A DNA stretch of 64,000 nucleotides from JANXZS01 sp963797255 (lineage in GTDB: Bacteria > Acidobacteriota > Terriglobia > Terriglobales > Acidobacteriaceae): NCBI GenBank assembly GCA_963797255.1, contig CAWCOV010000001.1:186001-250000 (forward strand), written 5' to 3'. The notes below the pieces were generated by a model. It was not told where the DNA came from. It did no database searches and saw nothing but the letters and a program-made list of their open reading frames with translations. Position numbers and translations under genes: made by a program. Below, piece after piece: positions 27,521 through 35,888 of this stretch (position 1 is its first letter; each line of letters begins with the position of its first letter).

Positions 27521-29818
27521 TCAGCGACCAGCGAGTGCTTCGACGGGCTTTTCGTTGATATCGCGCAACGAAGCGTCCGTTTCCTCTGGTCTCCCCTTGC
27601 TGTACGAATGCCCGGTGAGCAATCCAAGTACGAACCAGGCGAACAGTAATGCTCCAATCGCAAACAGAATGTCTCCTGGTACTCTCATCCATCGCAGAGT
27701 CTGCATGGTGGCAGACTGCATGAACTCCGAGGAACGCGCATACCAGGTGCCGTGCTCGATGGATGCCCAGGCTTGCAGCAACCCGACGGGAAGCATGCTG
27801 AGGACAACCATGAAGATCAAGCCAAAGTTTAGAGACCAGAAGGAAAGTTTCAACGGAGTTTCCTTCCATTTACGGCCAGGCTTTAACGCTCGAAGGCAGA
27901 AGAGAGTCAGGCCCAGGCCCAGCATTCCGTACACGCCGAAAAGGGCCGTGTGACCGTGCACCGGAGTAAGGTTGAGTCCTTGAACGTAATAGAGCGAGAT
28001 CGGCGGATTAATGAGAAAGCCGAAAAGTCCGGCTCCTACGAGATTCCAGAAAGCGACCGCGACGAAGAAGTAGATCGGCCACTTGTAATTGGCGATCCAT
28101 TGAGACTTTTTTGTCGGTTGCGCGAGACGAATATTCTCCCAAGCTTCATAGCCAATTAAAGTCAGTGGCACAACCTCAAATGCGCTAAATATCGCGCCCA
28201 GACCAATCACAGCTGGGGTTGCACCGGAGAAATAGAGATGGTGGAACGTTCCGATGATTCCGCCGGACAGAAAGACGACCGTAGAAAAGAGCGCAGCTTT
28301 GGTTGCCGTCCGAATCTCGATCAGCCTGAGACGCGTGAAAAGGAAACCGATCACGACGGTCGCGAATACCTCAAAGAAGCCTTCAACCCAGAGGTGAACT
28401 ACCCACCAGCGCCAGTATTCGGCGGTCACGAGGTGGCTCCGCTGACTGTACATCAGGCCGGCAGAATAGAAGAGTGGAATGGCAATGCTCGAGATAAGGA
28501 AGAGCGTTAGGAGTGCGCGGTCTTCGCTCTTGCGCATGAGTGCTGGCTTGAGAGCCGCGACCATCAGGACAAGCCAAAGAACTAAGCCGACAAGAAGAAG
28601 AATCTGCCATAAGCGGCCGAGATCGACGTACTCATATCCCTGGCTTCCCAACCAGAACCACATGTTGCCAAGGCGCTGCTGGATACCGAGCCACTCGCCT
28701 GCGAGCGATCCGCCAACCACGAGGATGAGCGCTCCAAAAAGTGCATTTACGCCAAGCCGCTGATATTTCGGTTCGTGTCCACTGACGGCCGGTCCAACAT
28801 AGAGACCCGTCGCCAACCATGACGTCGCTATCCAGAAGATAGCGATCTGTAGATGCCAGGTTCGCGTAACCGCATAAGGCAGGTATTTATCGAGAGGGAA
28901 TCCGTAGAAGCCGTGTCCTTCGACTCCGTAGTGAGCCGTCAGGACACCCATAAGAATCTGAACGCCCCAAAGAATCACCACAACAAAGAAATACTTCAAC
29001 GTCGCGCGCTGTGATGGAGTCGGCTTGAACCCAAGGAATGGATCCTGTTCGGGATAAGGTCCGTGAACGAGTTCCTTCTCCTGCGACGCGGACCACCATA
29101 CAAGACCACCGATTCCCGCCAGCAACCCGACGAAGCTGAGAACACTCCAAAGGACCGCTCCCGATGTTGGTTCGTTGCCGATCAGGGGTTCATGAGGCCA
29201 ATTGTTCGTATATGTTGTCTCGGATCCGGGACGGTTCGTACCGCAAGCCCAGGATGTCCACCAGAAGAACGCAGCGAGTTGATGCTGCTTGGCAACGTTT
29301 GTCAACGCTCCGCCGGGGATGGCGTATGCCGATCGCCCAGTGGCAAAGACATCGGTGTAGTATTCGCGAAGCTGCTCAAATGCCGCGGCACGGTCGGCGC
29401 TCAATGTGACTCGATTGAGCGCGGCGTCATAAGTATTGGTCCGCATCTCGCGAATCAAGCGCGCCTTCAAGATGGCCTGTTGGTCCGATCCAAGGGACGC
29501 GAAATTCGCCGCCCCAGCTCTGACTGCCCAGGTGTTTAGCAGGATCTCAGATTCCCGATGCAGCCAATCCGCGCTCCAATCGGGTGCAACATAAGCGCCG
29601 TGACCCCACACCGTACCGATTTCCTGTCCACCAATGGACTGCCATACTCCTTGTCCATCCGTGATGGAGCTGCCAGTGAAGAGAAGCTGCCCGTCAGTGT
29701 CGTACACATCTGGGATGGGCGGAGCTTCGCTGATCATCTTTCTGCCGACTCCTCCGAGAACAGCGAAAGATCCAATGATAACGATGGCAAATGCCACCCA
29801 ATACTTCTTATAGGACAT
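27521..29818 (-). CDS. norZ: Quinol-dependent nitric oxide reductase (qNOR)
   Basis: 765 residues with an N-terminal periplasmic cytochrome-like domain fused to about 13-14 helices, the qNOR architecture. It reduces 2 NO to N2O with electrons from menaquinol or ubiquinol. Markers are QGVWQSIGGQEIGTVWGHGAY near the N-terminus, RTWHLQIAIFWIATSWLATG (haem ligand helix), WRWWVVHLWVEGFFEVFATV with the catalytic Glu pair and His, IIGTFHHLYFSG (the His pair of the non-haem iron site) and LNLTPVHGHTALFGVYG. No haem c motif is present, as expected. GGAG precedes the ATG. It is the last gene of an apparent RIC-nnrS-norZ operon, with its own CRP-like site upstream. Confidence 0.95.
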   Translation of the reverse strand: MSYKKYWVAFAIVIIGSFAVLGGVGRKMISEAPPIPDVYDTDGQLLFTGSSITDGQGVWQSIGGQEIGTVWGHGAYVAPDWSADWLHRESEILLNTWAVRAGAANFASLGSDQQAILKARLIREMRTNTYDAALNRVTLSADRAAAFEQLREYYTDVFATGRSAYAIPGGALTNVAKQHQLAAFFWWTSWACGTNRPGSETTYTNNWPHEPLIGNEPTSGAVLWSVLSFVGLLAGIGGLVWWSASQEKELVHGPYPEQDPFLGFKPTPSQRATLKYFFVVVILWGVQILMGVLTAHYGVEGHGFYGFPLDKYLPYAVTRTWHLQIAIFWIATSWLATGLYVGPAVSGHEPKYQRLGVNALFGALILVVGGSLAGEWLGIQQRLGNMWFWLGSQGYEYVDLGRLWQILLLVGLVLWLVLMVAALKPALMRKSEDRALLTLFLISSIAIPLFYSAGLMYSQRSHLVTAEYWRWWVVHLWVEGFFEVFATVVIGFLFTRLRLIEIRTATKAALFSTVVFLSGGIIGTFHHLYFSGATPAVIGLGAIFSAFEVVPLTLIGYEAWENIRLAQPTKKSQWIANYKWPIYFFVAVAFWNLVGAGLFGFLINPPISLYYVQGLNLTPVHGHTALFGVYGMLGLGLTLFCLRALKPGRKWKETPLKLSFWSLNFGLIFMVVLSMLPVGLLQAWASIEHGTWYARSSEFMQSATMQTLRWMRVPGDILFAIGALLFAWFVLGLLTGHSYSKGRPEETDASLRDINEKPVEALAGR

Positions 29819-29891
29819 GATTTCTCCTCAATAAATTCCGCTCTCTACGCCAAGCTCGAACCACCGTACCGTTCCGCGATCTTCGATTGCA

Positions 29892-29905
29892 GGGACTTTA
29901 GTCAC
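29892..29905. promoter_or_regulatory. CRP-like site GGGAC-TTTA-GTCAC upstream of norZ
   Basis: One mismatch from the palindrome GTGAC-N4-GTCAC. It overlaps the nnrS stop codon, and its centre is about 80 bases from the norZ ATG. Thirteen of its bases and flanks match the site at 32794-32807 in front of the radical SAM gene (GACTTT-R-GTCACT). It predicts a separate norZ promoter under the Crp-family regulator of this island. Confidence 0.5.
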
Positions 29906-31258
29906 TCGGTGCCGGGAATTTGTGCGATGTTCAAGGCGAATGCTGAGCGACCGATAAGCAAAGTGATCGAAAGATTTGCAGCGAAAATCAGCACTCCGGA
30001 CAATTCCAACATCCCTGACACAGGCAGCACCTTCCACGCGAACGACACAATTCCCTCGTACGCCAGCGGCTCAGAAGTAACCCGGAGCAGGCACCCTGTT
30101 TGGAGACAAAGCAGACTAAGAAGCATCAAACGCTTGCTAAAGATACTCTGAATGCCCGCGAAGTGAGGAAGGATGCGCGGTCCAATTGCGAACACCATCG
30201 TTGCTGCAAACCCGACGGTAAGCGCATGTCGCGAGGCGCCCCATATTCCACCGTGCACATCGGAAAATGCAGCCCATGCGCTCATCGATCCGGCCACAAT
30301 CAACCATGCATAAGACAAACGGATGAACGTCGGGAAGCTTGGATGGATACCCTGAGTTTTAGGATGGCCATGCGGCCTTTCTGCAATGTGCAGTGCGCAT
30401 CCAATCGTAACTGCGCTAAACGCGAAGAGGATCGTCGCAGGCCTCGGCCATCCTACAACGCCAAAGAGTACGCCCACTATAACCGTGTATAAGGCTGCAC
30501 GAAACCATCGAACATTTGGCTTCGAGATTGCCAAGAAAGGCTGGCAGCCATCGCGCGGAGAATCCCCATACCACCGGGACGACAAATCCCCAGCCGAGCA
30601 TTACGAGATATTTTTGATCGAGCGAGTGCGGAAAAGAACGCAGTCCGCCCTGCAAGCCCAATCGAACACACTCGACAAAGTTAAAGGTCACTGCGGACGC
30701 CAGCCCCGCAGTTCCGATCAGGACGGCGACCATCCAAAGTTCCATCGGAGGTCTTACTTTATTTTCTTGAGTCGATGCAGGGAGCTTATGGTGCGAGGCT
30801 GCGTAGAGAAACAGAAAGACAGCGACAAGTTCAAATCCAGCTGAGACCGGCAGGAGCACGCGCCAGTGCCATCCATAAATATTTGCGAACCATCGCATCG
30901 CCACGCCCGATGTCCACAGGAGATAGCACGACAAGGGGAGGCGAACCATCGATCGTCCTTGCGCGGGTTGTGAATAAAAACCGATGCCTAGGATGAAACT
31001 GCCAATCCAACCAAACATCTGAGCGTGTCCGTGGCCTTCCATCCATGCGGCCGGTAGTGTGCCGAGACCGTGATGCACACTGATCGCCATCAGGTTCGAA
31101 AATCCTAATAAAGTCCCAGGCAAAGCCATAAAGAAGAGACCGCTCAGGATCCACACGCGGAGCATCAGGCTCTTCTGGCGTTCGCGAGCAATGTTTTCAA
31201 AGTTGTAATGGATCGTAACGTTGGAGACAGATTGTTCGAGCAGCGGAAGCGAAGTCAT
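29902..31258 (-). CDS. nnrS: NnrS family haem/copper membrane protein, interrupted by a frameshift
   Basis: Two frames (31258 to about 30530, then to 29902) join into about 452 residues with some twelve hydrophobic helices. The junction near 30524-30540 needs one extra base removed: FSARWLPAFLG in the first frame continues as ISKPNVRWF in the second. NnrS signatures include AWMEGHGHAQMFGWIGSFILG and, later, RHALTVGFAATMVFAIGPRILPHF, with His residues that may hold haem or copper. NnrS protects against nitrosative stress and is usually co-regulated with NO reductases. The ATG at 31258 follows GAGGAG and starts three bases after the RIC stop, so coupling is likely. Confidence 0.82.
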
Positions 31259-31260
31259 AA

Positions 31261-31994
31261 TCAACTCCTCGCTTTAAGTTCTGTTTCCAGTTGAATGGCA
31301 CGGGGAAATAGCAGGTCATTCTCGAGATGGACGTGCTGTCTGAGGTCGGCCTCAAAAGTTTTAAGTCCGGTAAGGAATGCAACATGCGTTGCACACGCCC
31401 ACGGGGGCGGTTCAAAGTGATTTGTCAGGCGGATTAACTCAGCCATAATATGGCCGGCAGACTCGTGTTCCTGTTCCATCATTAAGAATTGGATGGGCAA
31501 CAGAACGGAAGCATGCGTGCGCAGGTGGATAAGCAACGACTGACTCCTGGTCCATCTGCGAGATGAACGGAAACAGGACCTGCTCTTCCTTCTGAATATG
31601 TGCGTACATTTCGCTATGAAGCGCTTCAATCAACTCGGCTACTCTTGCCAGTTCGTGTGCGAAATCGCCGCGTTTCGCTGCAACTCTGCGGGCCATTTCG
31701 ACGAGTCCTGGAAGATCCCGGCGAACGCGATGATGATGAACGCGCACGATGTGTTGAACCAGACGCGCGAGCGATAAGAGTCTCTGGATCCAAAGCCGCC
31801 CCGCCGCCTTCCTGGGCTTCAGCATCGGAGAGTTTTTCGAGGACTTGATCGACCGAGAGTTGCAGTTCCTTACACGCTCCTTCCAGCGATAGATCGCCTT
31901 GCAGGCACAAGTCGATATCGAACCGATGAAAGATTTGGATCGCGGATGGCTGCTTGGCTATGATCTCGCGGATGGACTGTGTTGAGGTGGGCAT
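31261..31994 (-). CDS. RIC/ScdA/YtfE-type di-iron Fe-S cluster repair protein, two frameshifts
   Basis: Three overlapping frames join to about 244 residues, the usual length. The N-terminal DUF542-like part (SIREIIAKQPSAIQIFHRFD, DLCLQGDLSLEGACKEL) carries the conserved Cys. The hemerythrin-like part has ligand helices LVQHIVRVHHHRVRRDLP, LHSEMYAHIQKEEQVLFPF, EQEHESAGHIM and HVHLENDLLFPRA. Frame changes lie near 31771-31782 and 31480-31487, each one extra base on the coding strand. These proteins repair Fe-S clusters damaged by NO or oxidants. The gene leads the operon with nnrS and norZ and has a CRP-like site about 50 bases upstream. Confidence 0.82.
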
Positions 31995-32040
31995 GAGGAA
32001 TCTCCACCTGCAACCGTAACGATCATCCAGGAACAGAGCA

Positions 32041-32054
32041 GTAACTTATGTCAC
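32041..32054. promoter_or_regulatory. CRP-like site GTAAC-TTAT-GTCAC upstream of the RIC gene
   Basis: Matches GTGAC-N4-GTCAC with one arm mismatch. The centre lies about 54 bases upstream of the RIC start codon, which fits an activator site near -41 of a short leader. It lies in the gap between the Crp-family gene and the RIC gene. Confidence 0.5.
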
Positions 32055-32069
32055 TGGGAGTCGACAAAA

Positions 32070-32774
32070 CTAAGAAGTTGTATCAAGAAGGGCCTTCAGG
32101 CCTTCCAGATCCTTCACGACAATCTGTCGCGCGTCCACATCCAACAGGCCTTCGGCCTGCAGGCGCATCAGGTTGCGGGATACCAACTCACGCACCGTTC
32201 CGAGCTGACTGGCAAGTTCCTGATGGGTTGTTGGAAGTTGAAACTCAATTCCGCGAGCTGTTTTTTTACCTTCATTCTGAGCGAGTTTCAGTAACGAAGA
32301 AATCAGTCGTTGGCGAATCGTTGTGAATGATAATTCCTCAATAATTCCCACTAAACGCCGCAACCGAGAGCCCACTACCTGAAGCACTTTAAGTGAGACT
32401 TCCGGATGTTCCATGCAATATGCCTGAAAGTCGCGCCGCGAAATGAACGCAACTTCGGCATCGTCGATCGCTACTGCAGAAGCCGGAAATGGTCCACCAT
32501 CAAAAACAGGCAATTCCGCGACCGATTCGCCAGGAACATTCACTGCTAGGACCTGTTCGCGGCCGTTCGGTGAGGTCTTGAAGATGCGAACTTTACCTTG
32601 TGCGATGATGTGAAGGCCATTGCAAGGCTCGCCTTCCGAAAAGAGCAACTCGCCCGATGTGAATAGCTTGCGGACAGAGCGTGCCGCGAGGGTTTTCAAC
32701 TCCGTGGGCGTAAGACTCGACAAAAGCGCCGTCTTACCAAGGGCAGCAGCGAGGTCGGTGCGTTCAGCGTTCAC
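32070..32774 (-). CDS. Crp/Fnr-family transcriptional regulator of the NO island
   Basis: 234 residues from a GTG. The cyclic-nucleotide-like beta-roll spans residues 15-125 (FSEGEPCNGLHIIAQGKVRI, PGESVAELPVF), the dimer helix 126-160, and the winged helix-turn-helix 178-225. The recognition helix GTVRELVSRNLMRL has Arg195, Glu196 and Arg200 at the positions of CRP Arg180, Glu181 and Arg185, so a TCAC/GTGA half-site is expected rather than the FNR TTGAT. Only two scattered cysteines are present, so there is no FNR-type Fe-S cluster; NO sensing through haem, as in DNR, is a guess. Sites matching GTGAC-N4-GTCAC flank the gene. Confidence 0.85.
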   Translation of the reverse strand: MNAERTDLAAALGKTALLSSLTPTELKTLAARSVRKLFTSGELLFSEGEPCNGLHIIAQGKVRIFKTSPNGREQVLAVNVPGESVAELPVFDGGPFPASAVAIDDAEVAFISRRDFQAYCMEHPEVSLKVLQVVGSRLRRLVGIIEELSFTTIRQRLISSLLKLAQNEGKKTARGIEFQLPTTHQELASQLGTVRELVSRNLMRLQAEGLLDVDARQIVVKDLEGLKALLDTTS

Positions 32775-32793
32775 TCGGGAATTCTAGCAGCTT

Positions 32794-32807
32794 GAGACTT
32801 TGGTCAC
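32794..32807. promoter_or_regulatory. CRP-like site GAGAC-TTTG-GTCAC between the regulator and radical SAM genes
   Basis: One mismatch from GTGAC-N4-GTCAC. The centre is 43 bases from the radical SAM ATG and 27 from the regulator's GTG, so it could activate the former and autorepress the latter. Shares GACTTTRGTCACT with the norZ site. Confidence 0.5.
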
Positions 32808-32842
32808 TGCGCAGGGAAGGCGCGGCGCAGTCTTATAAGGTC

Positions 32843-33991
32843 ATGAATCCGCAAATCAACACGATCGATTTCAACGAACAGCCGTTCATTGCCATCTGGG
32901 AGGTGACGCAGGCTTGCGATCTCGCCTGTGTACATTGCCGCGCTTCCGCCCAGCCGGAACGAAATCCCATGGAACTCGACACAGATGAGGGTAAACATCT
33001 GATCGATCAGATCGCGGCCTTGAAGGTCCCAGTCTTCGTATTGACCGGGGGAGATCCAATTAAGCGGCCCGATCTTTTCGAGTTGATCGGTCACGCACGC
33101 TCCGTGGGAGTCAGAGTCTCGCTGACGCCCTCTGCAACTCCATTGTTGACCAAGGATATTGTTGTCAGACTCAAAGAGGCTGGCCTTGCGAGGCTTGCCG
33201 TGAGTATGGATGGCGCAAGCGCCGACACCCACGACGCATTTCGCGGGATGAGTGGATCCTTTGCGCGAACTCTTGACGCCGTTCACTGGGCAAACGAAAT
33301 CGGACTTCCTGTGCAGATAAACACCACATTCAGTCGCCGGAATATTGCTGAGATCGATGAGATTGTCGCGTTGATGGGGAAGCTAAATATTACGCTTTGG
33401 AGTGTTTTCTTCCTTGTCCCCACGGGACGTGGGAAGTTGAACGATCTATTGAGTGCTGAAGAATTCGAATCGGTCTTTGCCAAACTTTACAGCCTGTCCA
33501 AGACCGCGAGCTTCGACATCAAGACGACTGAGGCGCAGCATTACAGGCGCTTTGTTCTGCAGCAGAGAGCTGCCGAGCGGAGGTCTGAAACTGGTGCTAG
33601 TGGTGCGCATAATCGATCGGTCGATGCAATCGGCCGTGCGCCGCGTGGTCTCAATGACGGCAAGGGATTCCTCTTCATTTCGCACAAAGGCGAAGTTTTT
33701 CCAAGTGGGTTTCTTCCGTTTTCAGCCGGCAACATCCGTGAACAGGAATTGGCCACGATCTATAGGGAATCGCCGCTGTTCCGCGATTTGCGAAATACCT
33801 CGAAGCTGGAAGGGAAGTGCGGAGCGTGCGAATTTAAGGAAATTTGCGGTGGATCCCGAGCACGCGCGCACGCTTTGACCGGCAACCCACACGCGGAAGA
33901 ACCGTGCTGCGTTTATATTCCGAAGGGATATGTTCGACCTGTTCCGACTAAGAGAAGAGAAACAAGTTTTCATGTTCTGCAGGGAGCATGA
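32843..33991 (+). CDS. Radical SAM/SPASM protein, NirJ/AhbD-like
   Basis: About 382 residues. ACDLACVHCRASA carries the CxxxCxxC motif (Cys25, 29, 32) for the SAM-bound 4Fe-4S cluster; FVLTGGDPIKRPDL matches the GGE-like motif and LAVSMDGASADTHD a later barrel strand. The C-terminal SPASM region has CGACEFKEICGGSRARA and a final CC pair for auxiliary clusters. Relatives include the haem-d1 protein NirJ and the sirohaem-to-haem decarboxylase AhbD, plus uncharacterised proteins of the same layout. Placement beside NO reductase genes hints at haem-related chemistry, but no other haem-d1 genes are here. The ATG at 32843 is preferred to a start at 32792, which falls in a regulatory site. Confidence 0.82.
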   Translation: MNPQINTIDFNEQPFIAIWEVTQACDLACVHCRASAQPERNPMELDTDEGKHLIDQIAALKVPVFVLTGGDPIKRPDLFELIGHARSVGVRVSLTPSATPLLTKDIVVRLKEAGLARLAVSMDGASADTHDAFRGMSGSFARTLDAVHWANEIGLPVQINTTFSRRNIAEIDEIVALMGKLNITLWSVFFLVPTGRGKLNDLLSAEEFESVFAKLYSLSKTASFDIKTTEAQHYRRFVLQQRAAERRSETGASGAHNRSVDAIGRAPRGLNDGKGFLFISHKGEVFPSGFLPFSAGNIREQELATIYRESPLFRDLRNTSKLEGKCGACEFKEICGGSRARAHALTGNPHAEEPCCVYIPKGYVRPVPTKRRETSFHVLQGA

Positions 33992-34075
33992 GATCTCTAA
34001 GTTGGATTCCTACCTCGAAACCAGAAGCTCTAGAAACTGCAACAAGACCAACGCGGAGAGACAGGAGCACAGTTC

Positions 34076-34612
34076 ATGGCAATACAAATAGGTGCGAAGC
34101 CCGACAGCGGATTTGATGATCCAATTGGCATGCTCACGGATTGTCATCGCAGGATAGAAAGGTTCCTTGGCGTTCTGTGTAAGGTCATCCAAGGCGCCGG
34201 ACGCAGAAGCCTGACAGACGAAGAGAAGAGTGCCGTCCAGGCAGCAATCAACTACTTTCAACAGGGCGGCCAACGGCATACCAGCGACGAAGAAGAGTCG
34301 TTGTTTCCTCGCTTACGCGGCAAGTTGATCCCGGCGGTTGAGGCAATAGCACAACTCCAAACGGACCATCGCAATGCGAACCGGCTGCACAATTCCATCG
34401 AGTGTTTATATCTCTCCTGGATCTCCTCCGGTGCTTTGAGTGCAGACGAGGAACATCAGTTATTGGCAGAAACGAAGCAGCTAAAAGAACTCTATGAAGC
34501 TCATATCATGGTGGAAGAGAACATCGTTTTTCCATATGCGGCGCAAACACTCGACATCGAGACGCTAGCTTCCATCGGGCAAGAATTCAACCGGCGCAGG
34601 AAATTGACCTAA
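34076..34612 (+). CDS. Hemerythrin-domain protein
   Basis: 178 residues with the four-helix hemerythrin pattern: LTDCHRRIERFLG, GGQRHTSDEEESLFPRL, LQTDHRNANRLHNS and YEAHIMVEENIVFPYA supply His and Glu ligands for a di-iron site. The protein is cytoplasmic and resembles stand-alone hemerythrins found with NO-response genes, which may bind O2 or NO or shuttle iron. AGGAG lies about eight bases upstream of the ATG. It follows the radical SAM gene by 84 bases on the same strand and may share its transcript. No CRP-like site is seen in the gap. It is a distinct protein from the RIC gene at 31261. Confidence 0.82.
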   Translation: MAIQIGAKPDSGFDDPIGMLTDCHRRIERFLGVLCKVIQGAGRRSLTDEEKSAVQAAINYFQQGGQRHTSDEEESLFPRLRGKLIPAVEAIAQLQTDHRNANRLHNSIECLYLSWISSGALSADEEHQLLAETKQLKELYEAHIMVEENIVFPYAAQTLDIETLASIGQEFNRRRKLT

Positions 34613-34778
34613 GAAGAATTTACGCTAAGGCTATGCGGATGTTTAAGAGGACCGACTGCCATCGCGCCGGCCAAGTTTATTTTTGGTCCGGCATTCTAGT
34701 GGTAGTGAATGCGAAACAAGGTTGGCGCTAGCCGCGCGCTCAATTCATATACAGTCGCTGTGGGAATGTACGGTGTGC

Positions 34779-35075
34779 TCATCCAATGAACACCGTGGAT
34801 GCTCCACCTGCAATTGCATTGGGAGCGCTCGCCTCAATGACAATGTCACCTCGGCGTGCAGCCGGGAGACCACCGATCATTACAGTGGCGCTGCCTACCG
34901 CGACGATTCCTCCGACGTGCGGCTTTGGTCCATCAAACAATGGGCAAACATGCGTATCGGAACCGATGCGCCAAGCTGGCTGACCTGCAATCAACACGGT
35001 CGGGCATCCTGGTCCGGGGCTCAGAGGGGTTCCATGACTCGTTATGTCTCCTAATCGTGCGGCGGGCTTTCCCAA
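34779..35075 (-). CDS. PAAR-domain spike-tip protein
   Basis: 98 residues that form a single PAAR module: PAARLGDITSHGTPL at the start, GQPAWRIGSDTHVCPLFDG in the middle and GLPAARRGDIVIEASAPNAI near the end, with the conserved His/Cys residues that bind zinc at the cone tip. PAAR proteins sharpen the spike of type VI secretion systems and extracellular contractile injection systems and can carry effectors. No effector extension is present. It starts 14 bases after the spike gene at 35090, so the pair should be co-transcribed. No sheath, tube or ATPase gene is in the window. Confidence 0.85.
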   Translation of the reverse strand: MGKPAARLGDITSHGTPLSPGPGCPTVLIAGQPAWRIGSDTHVCPLFDGPKPHVGGIVAVGSATVMIGGLPAARRGDIVIEASAPNAIAGGASTVFIG

Positions 35076-35089
35076 ACTCTCCTCCTTCG

Positions 35090-35731
35090 TCAGTTGATTT
35101 TGACCAGCGATCCAAGAATAGTCAGTGTCGCGCCAGCTTTCACTTCTATCGTTCCAGTGGCCTCAATTGAGATAGACGCTGCCTTGATGCGGATCTGTCC
35201 CGTCGCCTCGAGTGTCATTGCGCCTGAGCTGCTATCGACCTTGACCGCGTTTCCATTTTCGTCATGGACGGAAAACCCTTCATCGTCGAAGGTGATCTTG
35301 CGTCCTTTTTCATGCGCTAGCTCGACGACTCCAACATCGCCGTCGTCGAACAGCAGGTAATGTTTCTTTCTTGAACGTAAGCCACGTTTGTCGTTTTTGC
35401 CATCGTCGTTTGAATACGGAGGCCTGTCTTTGCCGTTCCACAGACTGCCCAGCAAATACGGAAAACGGAGGTCGCCGCGCTCAAATGCGACCAGCACTTC
35501 GTCGCCGACTTCGGGAATTAGAACGACTCCCCGTTCATTGCCCGCCATGGGCATTGCGAGACGCGCCCAGTAACTTTCCAGTGGTTTTTCATGCCACGGA
35601 TAACTAACTTGGACGCGGCACTGCCCCTCGTCGTCTTTGTTCTGCGTGACGAGACCGATCGCAACTCCTGTGATGTAGCCGCTATTTTCTGGCTGGGTTT
35701 TTGTGGGCCCGGTGCGACGGATGGGACTCAT
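35090..35731 (-). CDS. Phage baseplate protein V / short VgrG-like spike protein
   Basis: 213 residues. Residues 20-100 form a gp5-type OB fold (GVAIGLVTQNKDDEGQCRVQ, ERGVVLIPEVGDEVLVAFER, YLLGSLWNGKDRPP). The C-terminal part is a repetitive beta-helix (MTLEATGQIRIKAASISIEA, TGTIEVKAGATLTILGS), as in the needle of phage T4 gp5 and VgrG. The large gp27-like domain of true VgrG is missing, so it looks like the baseplate V class found in contractile injection systems. Paired with the PAAR gene at 34779. With no other secretion genes nearby it may serve a system encoded elsewhere. Confidence 0.78.
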   Translation of the reverse strand: MSPIRRTGPTKTQPENSGYITGVAIGLVTQNKDDEGQCRVQVSYPWHEKPLESYWARLAMPMAGNERGVVLIPEVGDEVLVAFERGDLRFPYLLGSLWNGKDRPPYSNDDGKNDKRGLRSRKKHYLLFDDGDVGVVELAHEKGRKITFDDEGFSVHDENGNAVKVDSSSGAMTLEATGQIRIKAASISIEATGTIEVKAGATLTILGSLVKIN

Positions 35732-35888
35732 AGTCCAATCTCCTTTGCCTCGACGCGGGAGCGAAAACTGTTCACGTCGACGTTATTGTCACCTATGGAT
35801 ATATAGATAATCTTCGAGAAAGGCTAGCTCAGCGAAATCTATTATGGATCGGGTTCGCTGCGGACACACTGCGAGCGAGTGTTCCAGA

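Noticed and set aside
32070..32774. FNR-type oxygen sensor
   Set aside because: The N-terminal cysteine cluster needed for a 4Fe-4S centre is absent and the recognition helix is CRP-like.
34779..35731. Complete type VI secretion or injection-system locus
   Set aside because: Only PAAR and spike genes are present. Neighbours are a hemerythrin and a methyltransferase.
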